Source: Fibrisoma limi BUZ 3
Lineage (GTDB): Bacteria > Bacteroidota > Bacteroidia > Cytophagales > Spirosomataceae
Direction: 5' to 3'
Assembly: GCF_000296815.2 (NCBI RefSeq)
Contig: NZ_CAIT01000006.1
Coordinates: 1,370,777-1,434,776 of the forward strand
DNA: 64,000 nt
Shown: positions 18,532 through 25,949 of the stretch, one piece after another
How the letters are laid out: each line of letters begins with the position of its first letter
How positions within the stretch are numbered: the first letter of the stretch is position 1
Position numbers and translations under genes: made by a program
The notes under the pieces: generated by a model
Told to the model about the DNA's origin: nothing
Seen by the model: the letters and a program-made list of their open reading frames with translations, nothing else
Database searches by the model: none

Positions 18532-19155
18532 CTATTCCGACAATTTCAGTGAGTACCGGACCGGCCGCGGGTGATCGACCATCAGCAGCAACCCCTGTTC
18601 TGTAAGCTGACGGAGGAGCTTCGTGGCCCGCTGGTCGGAGATGTTCACCAGTTGCGCCATCCGCGCGGCCGTAATGCTGTCGTTCTTACGCAGAAACTGG
18701 ATCAGTGTGCGCACCACCGGTGACTGAAGCAACTGGTTATCTGCGGATTCCTGTGCTATAATCAGCTTATTGGTCGGTACCGATTTGTCTTTGTTGCGCA
18801 CATAAATGGTCCGGTTACCCTGTTCATCGACGGCGTAGTGCGGTTTGTCCGTACTTTCGGGTACGTCGATGAGTAAGACCAGGCGACCATCGATGCGCAT
18901 GGTCTCGTAGCTGATTAGTATGGCCGGCTCGACAAAAAAGTCGGTAGCCTGCTCGATTTTCCGTATCTCATGCAGTTCAGAGTCCACACCGGCTATTTTG
19001 CCATCGTCGGTTACGCCCACGATCAGGGTGCCACCGGCCGTGTTGGCAAAGGCCGTTACGGTACGGGCGATACGGTGCGCCGTTGAAATAGCGCTTTTAA
19101 ATTCCAGCCGGGTGCCTTCGCCCTGCTCAATCAGCTCAGTAAGGTTATAGGGCAT
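18532..19155 (-). CDS. AlbA_2-domain protein with C-terminal winged helix
   Basis: A 207-residue putative regulator. Residues about 5-125 are an AlbA_2 (Schlafen-type) domain with LIEQGEGTRLEFKSAIS, then TVTAFANTAGGTLIVGVTD and GKIAGVDSE, followed by VLLIDVPESTDKPHY and TIYVRNKDKSVPT. The C-terminal 60 residues form a winged helix-turn-helix (VVRTLIQFLRKNDSITAARM, VNISDQRATKLLRQLTEQGL). Related proteins are annotated as ATP-binding or transcriptional regulators, but the biochemical activity is not settled. It is on the same strand as hemF, 58 bases upstream, so it may be cotranscribed with it; a direct link to haem is unproven. Confidence 0.85.
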   Translation of the reverse strand: MPYNLTELIEQGEGTRLEFKSAISTAHRIARTVTAFANTAGGTLIVGVTDDGKIAGVDSELHEIRKIEQATDFFVEPAILISYETMRIDGRLVLLIDVPESTDKPHYAVDEQGNRTIYVRNKDKSVPTNKLIIAQESADNQLLQSPVVRTLIQFLRKNDSITAARMAQLVNISDQRATKLLRQLTEQGLLLMVDHPRPVRYSLKLSE

Positions 19156-19453
19156 GTGATGATAACGCCATCTCTTTCCCGAAAGTTATACCAAGCAATG
19201 GGTTTAGATGCTGTTTACGCTATTTCCTTGCTTGAAATGCCCAAATTCTATCCCTGCCATCGAAAGTCTTACTCACTTTTTAAGACCCATTAAATCATCG
19301 ATTTTAACCTACAAAAATTAACTTATGTTACCAAAATTCTACTTATCAATACTTTAAATTGCCGATTAAAATATTTAACAAACCAAATAAGAAAAAATAC
19401 TTACTTTCAAGACGTATTCACTCACTGTCTCTTGCTAAAATCTACTAAGTTTT
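19156..19453. other. AT-rich intergenic region
   Basis: The stretch between the divergent AlbA_2 gene and the small zinc-ribbon gene is strongly A/T rich, particularly 19260-19450. I find no open frame, hairpin or RNA motif in it. It most likely carries the two divergent promoters. Confidence 0.5.
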
Positions 19454-19675
19454 ATGACTCCCTATCTTGTAAGCAGTCTGCTGGTGAGCAGCTTCCTTAT
19501 GATTGGTATGTCCATTCGCCAATTTACCCTAGCTCGTCGTTGTCCGTCCTGTAAGCAAACCCATACAGTTGAGCGTTCGCGCCGGCCAGCCTGGATTAAG
19601 AGCCTGTTCTTCTTCGTACCTACCCGTGGTTATCATTGTTATGCGTGCAACAGAGGATTCATTAAAATTGGCTGA
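19454..19675 (+). CDS. small membrane-anchored zinc-ribbon-like protein
   Basis: A 73-residue product with one N-terminal hydrophobic helix (YLVSSLLVSSFLMIGMSI) and two CxxC pairs, CPSC at about 30 and CYAC at about 63, spaced to form a zinc ribbon on the cytoplasmic side. A second hydrophobic patch, SLFFFVPTRG, lies between the pairs. The frame is bounded by an A/T-rich upstream region and by a strong intrinsic terminator about 50 bases downstream, so it looks like an independent single-gene unit. I do not recognise a named family and give no function. Confidence 0.7.
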   Translation: MTPYLVSSLLVSSFLMIGMSIRQFTLARRCPSCKQTHTVERSRRPAWIKSLFFFVPTRGYHCYACNRGFIKIG

Positions 19676-19726
19676 TGCCCGGCAACTTTGCCGAGGTCGT
19701 CACTACTGAACAGATAGCGATTTGAC

Positions 19727-19758
19727 AAGCCCCGAAGTCGATGATTTCGGGGCTTTTT
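19727..19758 (+). terminator. intrinsic terminator of the zinc-ribbon gene
   Basis: A 10-bp perfect GC-rich stem (19727-19736 with 19746-19755) closes a 9-base loop and runs into five T at 19754-19758. It follows the small plus-strand gene ending at 19675. Confidence 0.88.
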
Positions 19759-19928
19759 GTCTAGCAAACTACTAGTATTTATAACTAATAACGCACAGCA
19801 ATCAAGCCGGAGCTGACGTTCGTCAACCGACCAGCTTCCGTAAATCATTAAATAGCCTGACCGATTTCACGGTGGGCGTGGTCAATTGGTGGGAATTTTA
19901 CGCACAGTCACCAACACCCTTCCATCGT

Positions 19929-20621
19929 ATGAAAACGACCGCAATGTGCTGCGTACTTCTTCTGTTCTGGCTGCCGTTAAGCTACGGCCAGACGACCACA
20001 ACTTACGGCGGAGCGGGTTCCTTCCGGATCGGGTACGCGAACCTGCACCAGGTAAGCCGGGTACTGGCCCCATTCACCCCGCCTACGCTTGCCCCACTGG
20101 GCACTAGTTTTGTGTGTATTGGCGGTGAAGGCTACGCCCGGCTGAACAAATACCTCATTGGGGGAGGTGGCTACGGCATGGCCCGCCGAACGCTTGCTCT
20201 GAACACAATTCACGCCGAACCGTTCAGCGGTGGTGGTTTTCTGCAGGCAGGACGTATCATTCTCGATCAGCCCCGCTTCTGGCTGTATCCTACGCTTGGT
20301 GCGGGCTTTTCAGCCATTGGCCTGACCCAGTACGAACAAGCACCTACGGGCGAACACCTCAATGAGCGAACTGTCATGCTAACCAACGTCAACGTTCATC
20401 TCGGCCTCGGAATTGACTGGCTGGCCGTCCGCGTCGACAGCGACGACCGGGAGCGCTACGGTGGGGTACTGATTGGCCTGCGGCTGGGGTATCAACTGAG
20501 CCCACTCGTCTCGAACTGGCAGGGCGATGATGGAGGCATGGCCCGGGAAGAGCCCCGCTACGCAACAAACGGCTATTTCGTTACCCTGACCATAGGAGCC
20601 GGCGGGTTTATTCGTCGCTAA
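19929..20621 (+). CDS. secreted protein, possibly an outer-membrane beta-barrel
   Basis: A 230-residue protein with a signal peptide (MKTTAMCCVLLLFWLPLSYG). The body is glycine-rich with alternating hydrophobic residues (SFRIGYANLHQV, LIGGGGYGMARR, FLQAGRIILDQPRFWLYPTL, LGLGIDWLAVRV, GVLIGLRLGYQL, YFVTLTIGAGGF), as expected of a small barrel of about eight to ten strands. The ATG at 19929 is chosen over an upstream one at 19872 because it places the signal peptide at the N-terminus. The next gene follows after 36 bases on the same strand. No family is recognised. Confidence 0.65.
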   Translation: MKTTAMCCVLLLFWLPLSYGQTTTTYGGAGSFRIGYANLHQVSRVLAPFTPPTLAPLGTSFVCIGGEGYARLNKYLIGGGGYGMARRTLALNTIHAEPFSGGGFLQAGRIILDQPRFWLYPTLGAGFSAIGLTQYEQAPTGEHLNERTVMLTNVNVHLGLGIDWLAVRVDSDDRERYGGVLIGLRLGYQLSPLVSNWQGDDGGMAREEPRYATNGYFVTLTIGAGGFIRR

Positions 20622-20657
20622 CGGCCAGGCATCACTTTTCCCCACCGCTTTGCCCCC

Positions 20658-21314
20658 ATGCGCTACCCGAAGCTATTCATGCTCTGGCTGCTGGCTGTAC
20701 CTACCTTCGGTCAGTTGACAACCGATACGTTGAACACAACCCGTACCGATGGAGTCGGTACGCAACCCAATGGTCCGTCGCAGCTACGGCGTCACCAATT
20801 GATTCACGCCCGGGTATTAGCCGGCTGGGCCATTGCGAACGTAGTCGTTGAAGGAACGAGCATGTTCTTTTCCGAGGGCCAGTGGCACCACTTCCACCAC
20901 ATGAATGCCGCCTGGGGAAGCATCAACCTGCTCGTTGCCGGTGTGTTCTGGCACCAGACGCGGCAACAGAGCCCTTTCGTGGCCGGGCCGACAGCGATGC
21001 AACAGGAGCGAAAATTCCGGCGGTTTCTGCGCATCAATCTTGGCCTTGATCTGCTCTACCTCGCTACGGGATTCTGGCTGAAACAGCGGGGTGCCGGGCT
21101 GGTGGATCATCAGGCGATGCTGCAGGGGTTCGGTCAGGCAATCATACTTCAGGGCGTTACGTTGCTGAGCCTGGATGCTACCTCGCTTGCCATCAGCCTC
21201 AGACGACTGAAAAAGCTGTGCAGGTTGTACGACTCCCAGCCGTACCCGGCAGGCTCTGATGAAGAGCAAGGTAAAAATGCCTTACGCCCCCAGAAAACGT
21301 CAATCAGCTCCTGA
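20658..21314 (+). CDS. membrane protein of unknown function
   Basis: A 218-residue protein with a signal-like N-terminus (MRYPKLFMLWLLAVPTFGQL) and about four hydrophobic helices: VLAGWAIANVVVEGTSMFF, AAWGSINLLVAGVFWHQ, INLGLDLLYLATGFWLKQ and GFGQAIILQGVTLLSLDATS. The sequence GQWHHFHHMNAAWG between helices one and two is rich in histidine and might bind a metal or haem; this is a guess. It is the second gene of a two-gene unit with the secreted barrel-like protein upstream. I know similar small Bacteroidota proteins but no assigned function. Confidence 0.65.
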   Translation: MRYPKLFMLWLLAVPTFGQLTTDTLNTTRTDGVGTQPNGPSQLRRHQLIHARVLAGWAIANVVVEGTSMFFSEGQWHHFHHMNAAWGSINLLVAGVFWHQTRQQSPFVAGPTAMQQERKFRRFLRINLGLDLLYLATGFWLKQRGAGLVDHQAMLQGFGQAIILQGVTLLSLDATSLAISLRRLKKLCRLYDSQPYPAGSDEEQGKNALRPQKTSISS

Positions 21315-21700
21315 CCAGCATGCCAGCCAGGTTTACGACAGAGCTTTCAGTATTGAAGTTTAACCGTTCAAGGATATTGAACACCACCGGTTGTTTGAAG
21401 CTTTCAAGGGAAATACGTTTTCGGTAACAAAAAGTAGTTGACCTGACGGCCGCTGATCTGGCTCTATTCTCTTTCCGGAGGAAAGTACACATCAAAGGCA
21501 GTAATTACCTTGTCGGCTCGATGAAAGCGGTACTGAGTGCAAGCCAGAATATGGTTCCCGCTGAATGCATGCTGTGGCGGGTGTAATCACGAATAAAGAC
21601 AACGCCGGTTAATAAGCCAACGCCCCTCGGAACGTGTGACTATTCCGAGGGGCGTTGAATAGCTGATAGTATGTTATGAGATTTTTGTAATTGTCTACTA
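21315..21700. other. non-coding gap with a 15-bp hairpin at 21618-21657
   Basis: About 385 bases separate the membrane-protein gene from the AT-rich orphan genes. It contains one perfect inverted repeat (21618-21632 with 21643-21657, 10-base loop), probably a bidirectional terminator although no long T-run follows. A 63-codon frame on the minus strand (21304-21495) has no coding character. This gap may mark the left edge of the element scar that ends at the tmRNA gene. Confidence 0.5.
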
Positions 21701-21991
21701 TCAGTCGGGGCTATTGGCTATTGTATAAATTAAATATATAATCCAAGTAAGACCAATTGTTAAGGCTAACAAGGAAAGTTCTCGTTTACCTTCAACTTTG
21801 GTAAGAATGTATACATGTAAACTGTACCATATTAGCAAAGGTCCAGAAAGTATTGCCCCAAAAATCGTTAAAATCATTCCCAGGAACGATGGTAGTGGTT
21901 GTCCCACTCGAGCCCATATTATTGTAAAAACTAGAAATAGAAGTAGAAAGAAATACTTATAAAATGACCGACTCATTCTCCTTAGTTGCAT
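21701..21991 (-). CDS. small hydrophobic protein in AT-rich patch
   Basis: A 96-residue product with three hydrophobic helices (YKYFFLLLFLVFTIIWARVG, LGMILTIFGAILSGPLLIWY, ELSLLALTIGLTWIIYLIYT). An internal start at 21976 (MSRSFYK) is equally plausible. Base composition is clearly more A/T rich than the neighbourhood, and the gene lies 27 bases downstream of another orphan on the same strand. I recognise no family. Its position between a terminator-like hairpin and a truncated integrase fits cargo of a former mobile element. Confidence 0.55.
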   Translation of the reverse strand: MQLRRMSRSFYKYFFLLLFLVFTIIWARVGQPLPSFLGMILTIFGAILSGPLLIWYSLHVYILTKVEGKRELSLLALTIGLTWIIYLIYTIANSPD

Positions 21992-22018
21992 AAGTAAGTA
22001 TTATGTTAAGCTTTAACC

Positions 22019-22444
22019 TTATTGGTATAAAACATGGGTTAGTAAAATACGGCTCTGATGATCCCAGACAACCACAGAGTAATCACCATAATGTTCTTTT
22101 TGCTCATACCTATAAGTCGAGTAAGTAGGTGATATAGTGAAACATCTAGTAGCTGAAATCTTTATCATATTGGGCTTTAGTGGTTGGTAGCCCATTTGTT
22201 TGGTTTGGCTATCCACTAGCCAACTGCTTTCTGGAGGAAGTTTAAGGGCGACCTGTGCATATCCGTCACTGAAGCTCCAATGCTCTTCAAAGTATAGCAC
22301 TTCAGCATTAGTAGGTATTTTCAAGCCACTGATCGTAGAGGCTACTTTACGAGGAGTCCTGGGAGGCATATAGTCGTAGAGAAACACATATATGGTTCCG
22401 AGAATCACTACTAGCTCTAACAACACTTCATATATTCTTGCCAC
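22019..22444 (-). CDS. orphan membrane-anchored protein in AT-rich patch
   Basis: A 141-residue protein with an N-terminal anchor helix (VLLELVVILGTIYVFLYDYM) and a probably extracytoplasmic domain carrying VLYFEEHWSFSDGYAQVALK, in which a Glu/Asp-Gly-Tyr-Ala pattern resembles proteins that report a fluctuating envelope quantity, but I cannot name a family. The C-terminus has YGDYSVVVWDHQSRILLTHV. Codon use is A/T biased relative to the flanking operons. It is the first gene of a pair with the small hydrophobic protein. Likely acquired together with the adjacent integrase remnant. Confidence 0.55.
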   Translation of the reverse strand: MARIYEVLLELVVILGTIYVFLYDYMPPRTPRKVASTISGLKIPTNAEVLYFEEHWSFSDGYAQVALKLPPESSWLVDSQTKQMGYQPLKPNMIKISATRCFTISPTYSTYRYEQKEHYGDYSVVVWDHQSRILLTHVLYQ

Positions 22445-22566
22445 AGTTCTGTTGTATAATCTACAGCTATGTTAACTAATCGCTAATATAATTTACACTT
22501 CCCTACCCTACAAACCCTGTATGTTCAGAATACGAACGTAATACTAGTCAATCTAAGTTTAAAAAA

Positions 22567-22941
22567 TTAAAACTTGGGAAACTTATGAATCTTGTCGTCA
22601 TCACTGAGCCGAACACCTAAGTCACGCAGATACTCAATAGTCTGCTTAATGTCTGAATGCCGAGCTTGCGTCCGAATCAGCTCAATGTCCTTGGTAGCAT
22701 TCCAAAAGGCGACCGCTCCCGTGTGCTTCCAACTGTATATATCATGGCCCGAGCCGACCAGGTTCAACTTTTCCAGCACCTTCACGTGACGCCGATAGAA
22801 GTACTTATCCCCTACCATAGTCGGGCCAGGTGTGCCACCAGCCGAGAAGACGTAGTAGTGGCCAGGATAATTCCGTATGCCTTGTTGCTGTATTAGTTGC
22901 TCCAGGGGCAACTCTTTTGCCATTGCTGTAGAAATTGCCAC
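22567..22941 (-). pseudogene. truncated tyrosine recombinase, C-terminal catalytic part
   Basis: Only about 124 residues remain of a phage-type integrase that normally has about 400. The surviving part has the family end blocks: YYVFSAGGTPGP, FYRRHVKVLEKLNL, then DIYSWKHTGAVAFW (box II region, where this Bacteroidota branch carries Lys in place of the usual Arg), ARHSDIKQTIEYLRDLG (His and the nucleophile Tyr). The core-binding and SAM-like N-terminal domains are gone, and no upstream frame restores them: just upstream lie a terminator and the tmRNA gene. A GTG at 22941 or an ATG at 22923 could start a fragment protein, but it should be inactive. It points to past integration at the tmRNA 3-prime end. 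Confidence 0.82.
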
Positions 22942-22980
22942 AAAAAAATCCCGTAAGTCAATGACTTACGGGATTTTTTT
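22942..22980 (-). terminator. tmRNA terminator
   Basis: A perfect 19-bp inverted repeat (22942-22960 with 22962-22980) around a single base, with seven-base A and T runs at its ends. It lies directly after the tmRNA 3-prime end on the minus strand and is effectively bidirectional. Confidence 0.92.
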
Positions 22981-22983
22981 GGG

Positions 22984-23354
22984 TGGAGACGGAGAGATTC
23001 GAACTCTCGTCCAGTCAAGGAACCCGTCGTGCTTTCTACATGCTTAGATGCGCTTGGGATTGTCGGGAATCGGCCAGGTGCGCGTCAGACCGAGCCTCAT
23101 CCGTAGGTGCTTTTGTCTCGCCCGTTGTTAACACCATTATCCGGGCCAGCGCTGCGAGTCGACGCCCCCTGATCCAGCCAGCAGCACGTAGGCCGGGGAG
23201 ACGATGGCTAGTGCTTAATCCTCCGGATTAGGCAGCCATGGCGTAGTTATACTCGCCAGTTATTGTTTTGACGATTTGTTCGGGTCGGGAAATTCCGTCA
23301 ACTCCCGGCATGCTTACACGCGACCTCAGCAAGCTGTCAATTCCGGTCGTCCCC
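22984..23354 (-). ncRNA. ssrA: transfer-messenger RNA (tmRNA)
   Basis: Rescues stalled ribosomes and tags the unfinished protein for proteolysis. Reading the minus strand, the 5-prime end GGGGACG (23354-23348) pairs with the 3-prime CGTCTCC (22991-22985) to form the 7-bp acceptor stem with one G-U pair; A at 22984 is the discriminator, and CCA is not encoded. The T arm GAGAG-TTCGAAT-CTCTC is intact just inside. The tag frame (23257-23228) reads GEYNYAMAA and stops at TAA; with the alanine carried by tmRNA the tag is A-GEYNYAMAA. The GGC at 23257-23255 is taken as the resume codon. Ends are inferred from pairing. About 371 nucleotides is a normal length. Confidence 0.95.
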
Positions 23355-23630
23355 AGATTAACATCACCGTAGCGATGATCGCCGTAGTGCTGCGTGTAGA
23401 AATAGAACGCAAATATACGCGTTTTCGTTCGATTTCCGACGTTGAACGTTATACGCCGGAACAAACAGACCTGCCACGTTATACCAGCCACTAGCAACTG
23501 ATAGTCAATGTTAAAGCCCCGACAAAGTGCCCAGGTGTCCGCTGACTAGCTTGTGGCCGCCCAAAATAAACTTATTTGATTCTGATTTGTTATGCGGGTA
23601 TTCTGAGCCTCAGTCGGCCCGGGATTCCAC

Positions 23631-24272
23631 ATGCTCATTACGCCATTTGAAACAGACCTCTACCGGCACCTGACCCCGTTCTTCGCCGAGCATCACTTCG
23701 ATCTGCTGGTCAGCCGAAAGCAGTATCGCCGTACGCTCCCGACAGGGTTCCAGAACGTCATTCTGTCGCCTTCGTTCTACGGCGACGAAACCATGCTGGA
23801 GGTCAACTTCGGCTGCCGTAGCGAACAGGTGGAACAGATTGCCCAGCAGTTTCTGAACAACGTATTCGACTACCGCCCGGACGCCAATACGATCATCATC
23901 TCCATTGGCAAATTCGGCGGTCTGCGCTATTTTCGGTACAAGATTCACACGCCCGACGAACTGGCCGATACCTGCGAACAAATCCAGCAGTTCTTCCTGA
24001 CCAAAGGCTTTACGTTCCTCAACGAAGCCAGCTCGCTGGCCACCCTCGATCAGTTGCTGAACGATCAGCCGAACCAGCCGAGTCCTTACGTGTATAACCA
24101 GGCGCACCGCTGCTACAAGGGACTAATCGTGGCGAAGCTCAACCACAATCCGCATTTCGACGGCCTGATCGACAGCTACCGGCATCTGCTGATTCGCCAG
24201 ACACAGAACCCCTACGAACAACTGCATTTCGAACGGCTGATCGCGTACCTACAGCACTATTCTGCCAACTAA
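23631..24272 (+). CDS. conserved-looking protein of unknown function
   Basis: A 213-residue soluble protein without signal peptide or membrane helix. Notable segments are FETDLYRHLTPFFAEHHFDL, TGFQNVILSPSFYGDETMLE, VNFGCRSEQVEQIAQQFL, TIIISIGKFGG and a C-terminal helical part ending FERLIAYLQHYSA. The overall pattern (N-terminal mixed alpha/beta region, FQN.I.S.....T..EV.FG) reminds me of DUF4304-like phage-neighbourhood proteins, but I would not name it. The gene is flanked by the tmRNA gene and by the DUF421 gene, which converges on it. Function unknown. Confidence 0.75.
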   Translation: MLITPFETDLYRHLTPFFAEHHFDLLVSRKQYRRTLPTGFQNVILSPSFYGDETMLEVNFGCRSEQVEQIAQQFLNNVFDYRPDANTIIISIGKFGGLRYFRYKIHTPDELADTCEQIQQFFLTKGFTFLNEASSLATLDQLLNDQPNQPSPYVYNQAHRCYKGLIVAKLNHNPHFDGLIDSYRHLLIRQTQNPYEQLHFERLIAYLQHYSAN

Positions 24273-24299
24273 AGCCGGCTGACTGACTGCGCACTGACG

Positions 24300-24812
24300 T
24301 CATGAATCATCCCGCTTCTGTTTGATTACGCTGATATTACCGCCCCCTTCCAGGTTGCACTGTTTCACGTCTTCCAGCGACTCGACGCCGTTCAGCCGCA
24401 GAAACTGCATGAGTTCATCTTCCGAAATAAGCTGGGTTTTCATGTTTTTCCGCTGCATGATACCGTCTTTAACCAGCACTACCGTATCGGGTTGTGCGAG
24501 TTTGGCGAAGAAAACGGAACGGTAGCCCAGCCAGTCGATGGCGAAATCCCAGAACAGCAACGTACCGACCAGCGCGATGCCTTCGGTTATGGAGTGGTAC
24601 TCACCCGCCATGGAGTTCTGGGCGGCATCGGCGATGAGGATAACCAGCAACAGATCACTGATGCTTAGCTGACCGGTTCCACGCCGAAAAAATCGGATCG
24701 CCAGGAAGATAGCCCAATACGTAATGGTACCACGAATAATAATTTCAAGAATAGAATTGGACGGCACGAACATCTTTTCCCAATCGATGTCGGCCAGAAG
24801 GAGGGTTTTCAT
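24300..24812 (-). CDS. DUF421/YetF family membrane protein
   Basis: A 170-residue protein with three N-terminal membrane helices (IIIRGTITYWAIFLAIRFF, ISDLLLVILIADAAQNSM and GIALVGTLLFWDFAIDWLGY) followed by a cytoplasmic YetF domain containing PDTVVLVKDGIMQRKNMKTQ, ISEDELMQFLRLNGVESLED (shown in part) and VKQCNLEGGGNISVIKQ. That combination is diagnostic of the DUF421 family, whose function is not established. It is divergent from cobT with 73 bases between the starts. Confidence 0.92.
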   Translation of the reverse strand: MKTLLLADIDWEKMFVPSNSILEIIIRGTITYWAIFLAIRFFRRGTGQLSISDLLLVILIADAAQNSMAGEYHSITEGIALVGTLLFWDFAIDWLGYRSVFFAKLAQPDTVVLVKDGIMQRKNMKTQLISEDELMQFLRLNGVESLEDVKQCNLEGGGNISVIKQKRDDS

Positions 24813-24885
24813 AATGTGTTTCCCGGTGATGATGACGGATTGACAACCAATTCCGACTTTTGCGGTTCTGTTTTTCTATTGTACA

Positions 24886-25899
24886 ATGACTAACCTACCC
24901 ACAGGCCACTCACTCGATGCCGTTGTTCGTCAGCGCATCGATCAGAAAACGAAGCCCCTCGGGGCGCTGGGCCGACTGGAAGACCTGGCCCTGCAACTGG
25001 CCCTGATTCAGCAAACCGAAACCCCAACGCTTCAGAATCCGCATATTCTCGTTTTCGCCGGCGATCATGGTCTGGCGGCTGAGGGCGTCAGTGCCTACCC
25101 CGCCGACATCACCTACGGTATGGTGCAGAATTTCATTGCGGGTGGAGCAGCCATCAACGTATTCTGCCGCCAGAACAATCTGAAACTGCTGGTCTGCGAT
25201 GTGGGTGTTGCCGGTACATTTGCGGAGAATACGCCCGAATTCGTGAAATTTAAAATACGACCCGGCACGCGGAACATGCGGCATGAACCGGCCATGACCC
25301 GCGACGAGTGCGAAGCGGCCATGGATGCGGGTCGGACGCTGGTGAACGGGGTGCAATACCGGGGCTGCAACGTAGTCGGTTTCGGCGAGATGGGCATCGG
25401 CAACACGTCCCCCGCCAGTCTGCTCATGCACCGGCTGACGGGCCTGCCCCTCGACCAGTGCGTGGGTCGCGGTACGGGTCTGGACGACGCCGGGCTGGCT
25501 CACAAACGGAGCGTTTTGCAGGCCGTTGCCGACACCCACGCGCATTTCAGCGACCCGCTCGACGTACTGAGTGCGATGGGTGGGCTGGAAATTGCAGCCA
25601 TGGCGGGCGGTATGCTACAGGCGGCCGAAAACAGTATGGTCATCCTGGTCGATGGATTCGTGGCAACGTCGGCGCTACTGGTCGCGCAGGCGCTGAAGCC
25701 GACCGTGCTGGCCAACTGCATCTTCTGCCACTTGTCCAACGAAGCCGGCCACCGGCTGATGCTCGAACACCTGGGGGTGGAGCCGCTGCTGAATCTGGGC
25801 ATGCGCCTGGGCGAAGGAACGGGCTGTGCGCTGGCCTACCCGATCGTGCAGGCTGCCGTTGGGATGCTCAACGAGATGGCGTCGATGGACGTGCTGTAA
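24886..25899 (+). CDS. cobT: nicotinate-nucleotide-dimethylbenzimidazole phosphoribosyltransferase
   Basis: Activates the lower ligand base of cobalamin by forming alpha-ribazole phosphate from nicotinate mononucleotide and 5,6-dimethylbenzimidazole or a related base. The 337-residue protein has the expected KPLGALGRLEDLALQLALIQ, VFAGDHGLAAEGVSAYP, GGAAINVFCRQ, GEMGIGNTSPASLL, GRGTGLDD and the catalytic-Glu region MRLGEGTGCALAYPI. Length is normal. No other cobalamin gene is near, so it is an orphan nucleotide-loop gene here. Upstream space is too short (73 bases) for a cobalamin riboswitch. Confidence 0.97.
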   Translation: MTNLPTGHSLDAVVRQRIDQKTKPLGALGRLEDLALQLALIQQTETPTLQNPHILVFAGDHGLAAEGVSAYPADITYGMVQNFIAGGAAINVFCRQNNLKLLVCDVGVAGTFAENTPEFVKFKIRPGTRNMRHEPAMTRDECEAAMDAGRTLVNGVQYRGCNVVGFGEMGIGNTSPASLLMHRLTGLPLDQCVGRGTGLDDAGLAHKRSVLQAVADTHAHFSDPLDVLSAMGGLEIAAMAGGMLQAAENSMVILVDGFVATSALLVAQALKPTVLANCIFCHLSNEAGHRLMLEHLGVEPLLNLGMRLGEGTGCALAYPIVQAAVGMLNEMASMDVL

Positions 25900-25905
25900 C
25901 AAAAA

Positions 25906-25929
25906 AGCCCCGCTGGTCAGGGCGGGGCT
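25906..25929. terminator. bidirectional terminator between convergent cobT and transglutaminase genes
   Basis: An 8-bp GC-rich stem (25906-25913 with 25922-25929, 8-base loop) is preceded by six A at 25901-25906, which gives a U-run on the minus strand. It best serves the minus-strand transglutaminase gene and probably cobT as well. Confidence 0.8.
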
Positions 25930-25949
25930 ACGTGTTCAGGTATCGTTGG

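Noticed and set aside
24813-24885. Possible cobalamin riboswitch upstream of cobT
   Set aside because: The gap is only 73 bases and contains no B12-box-like sequence, far too short for the aptamer.
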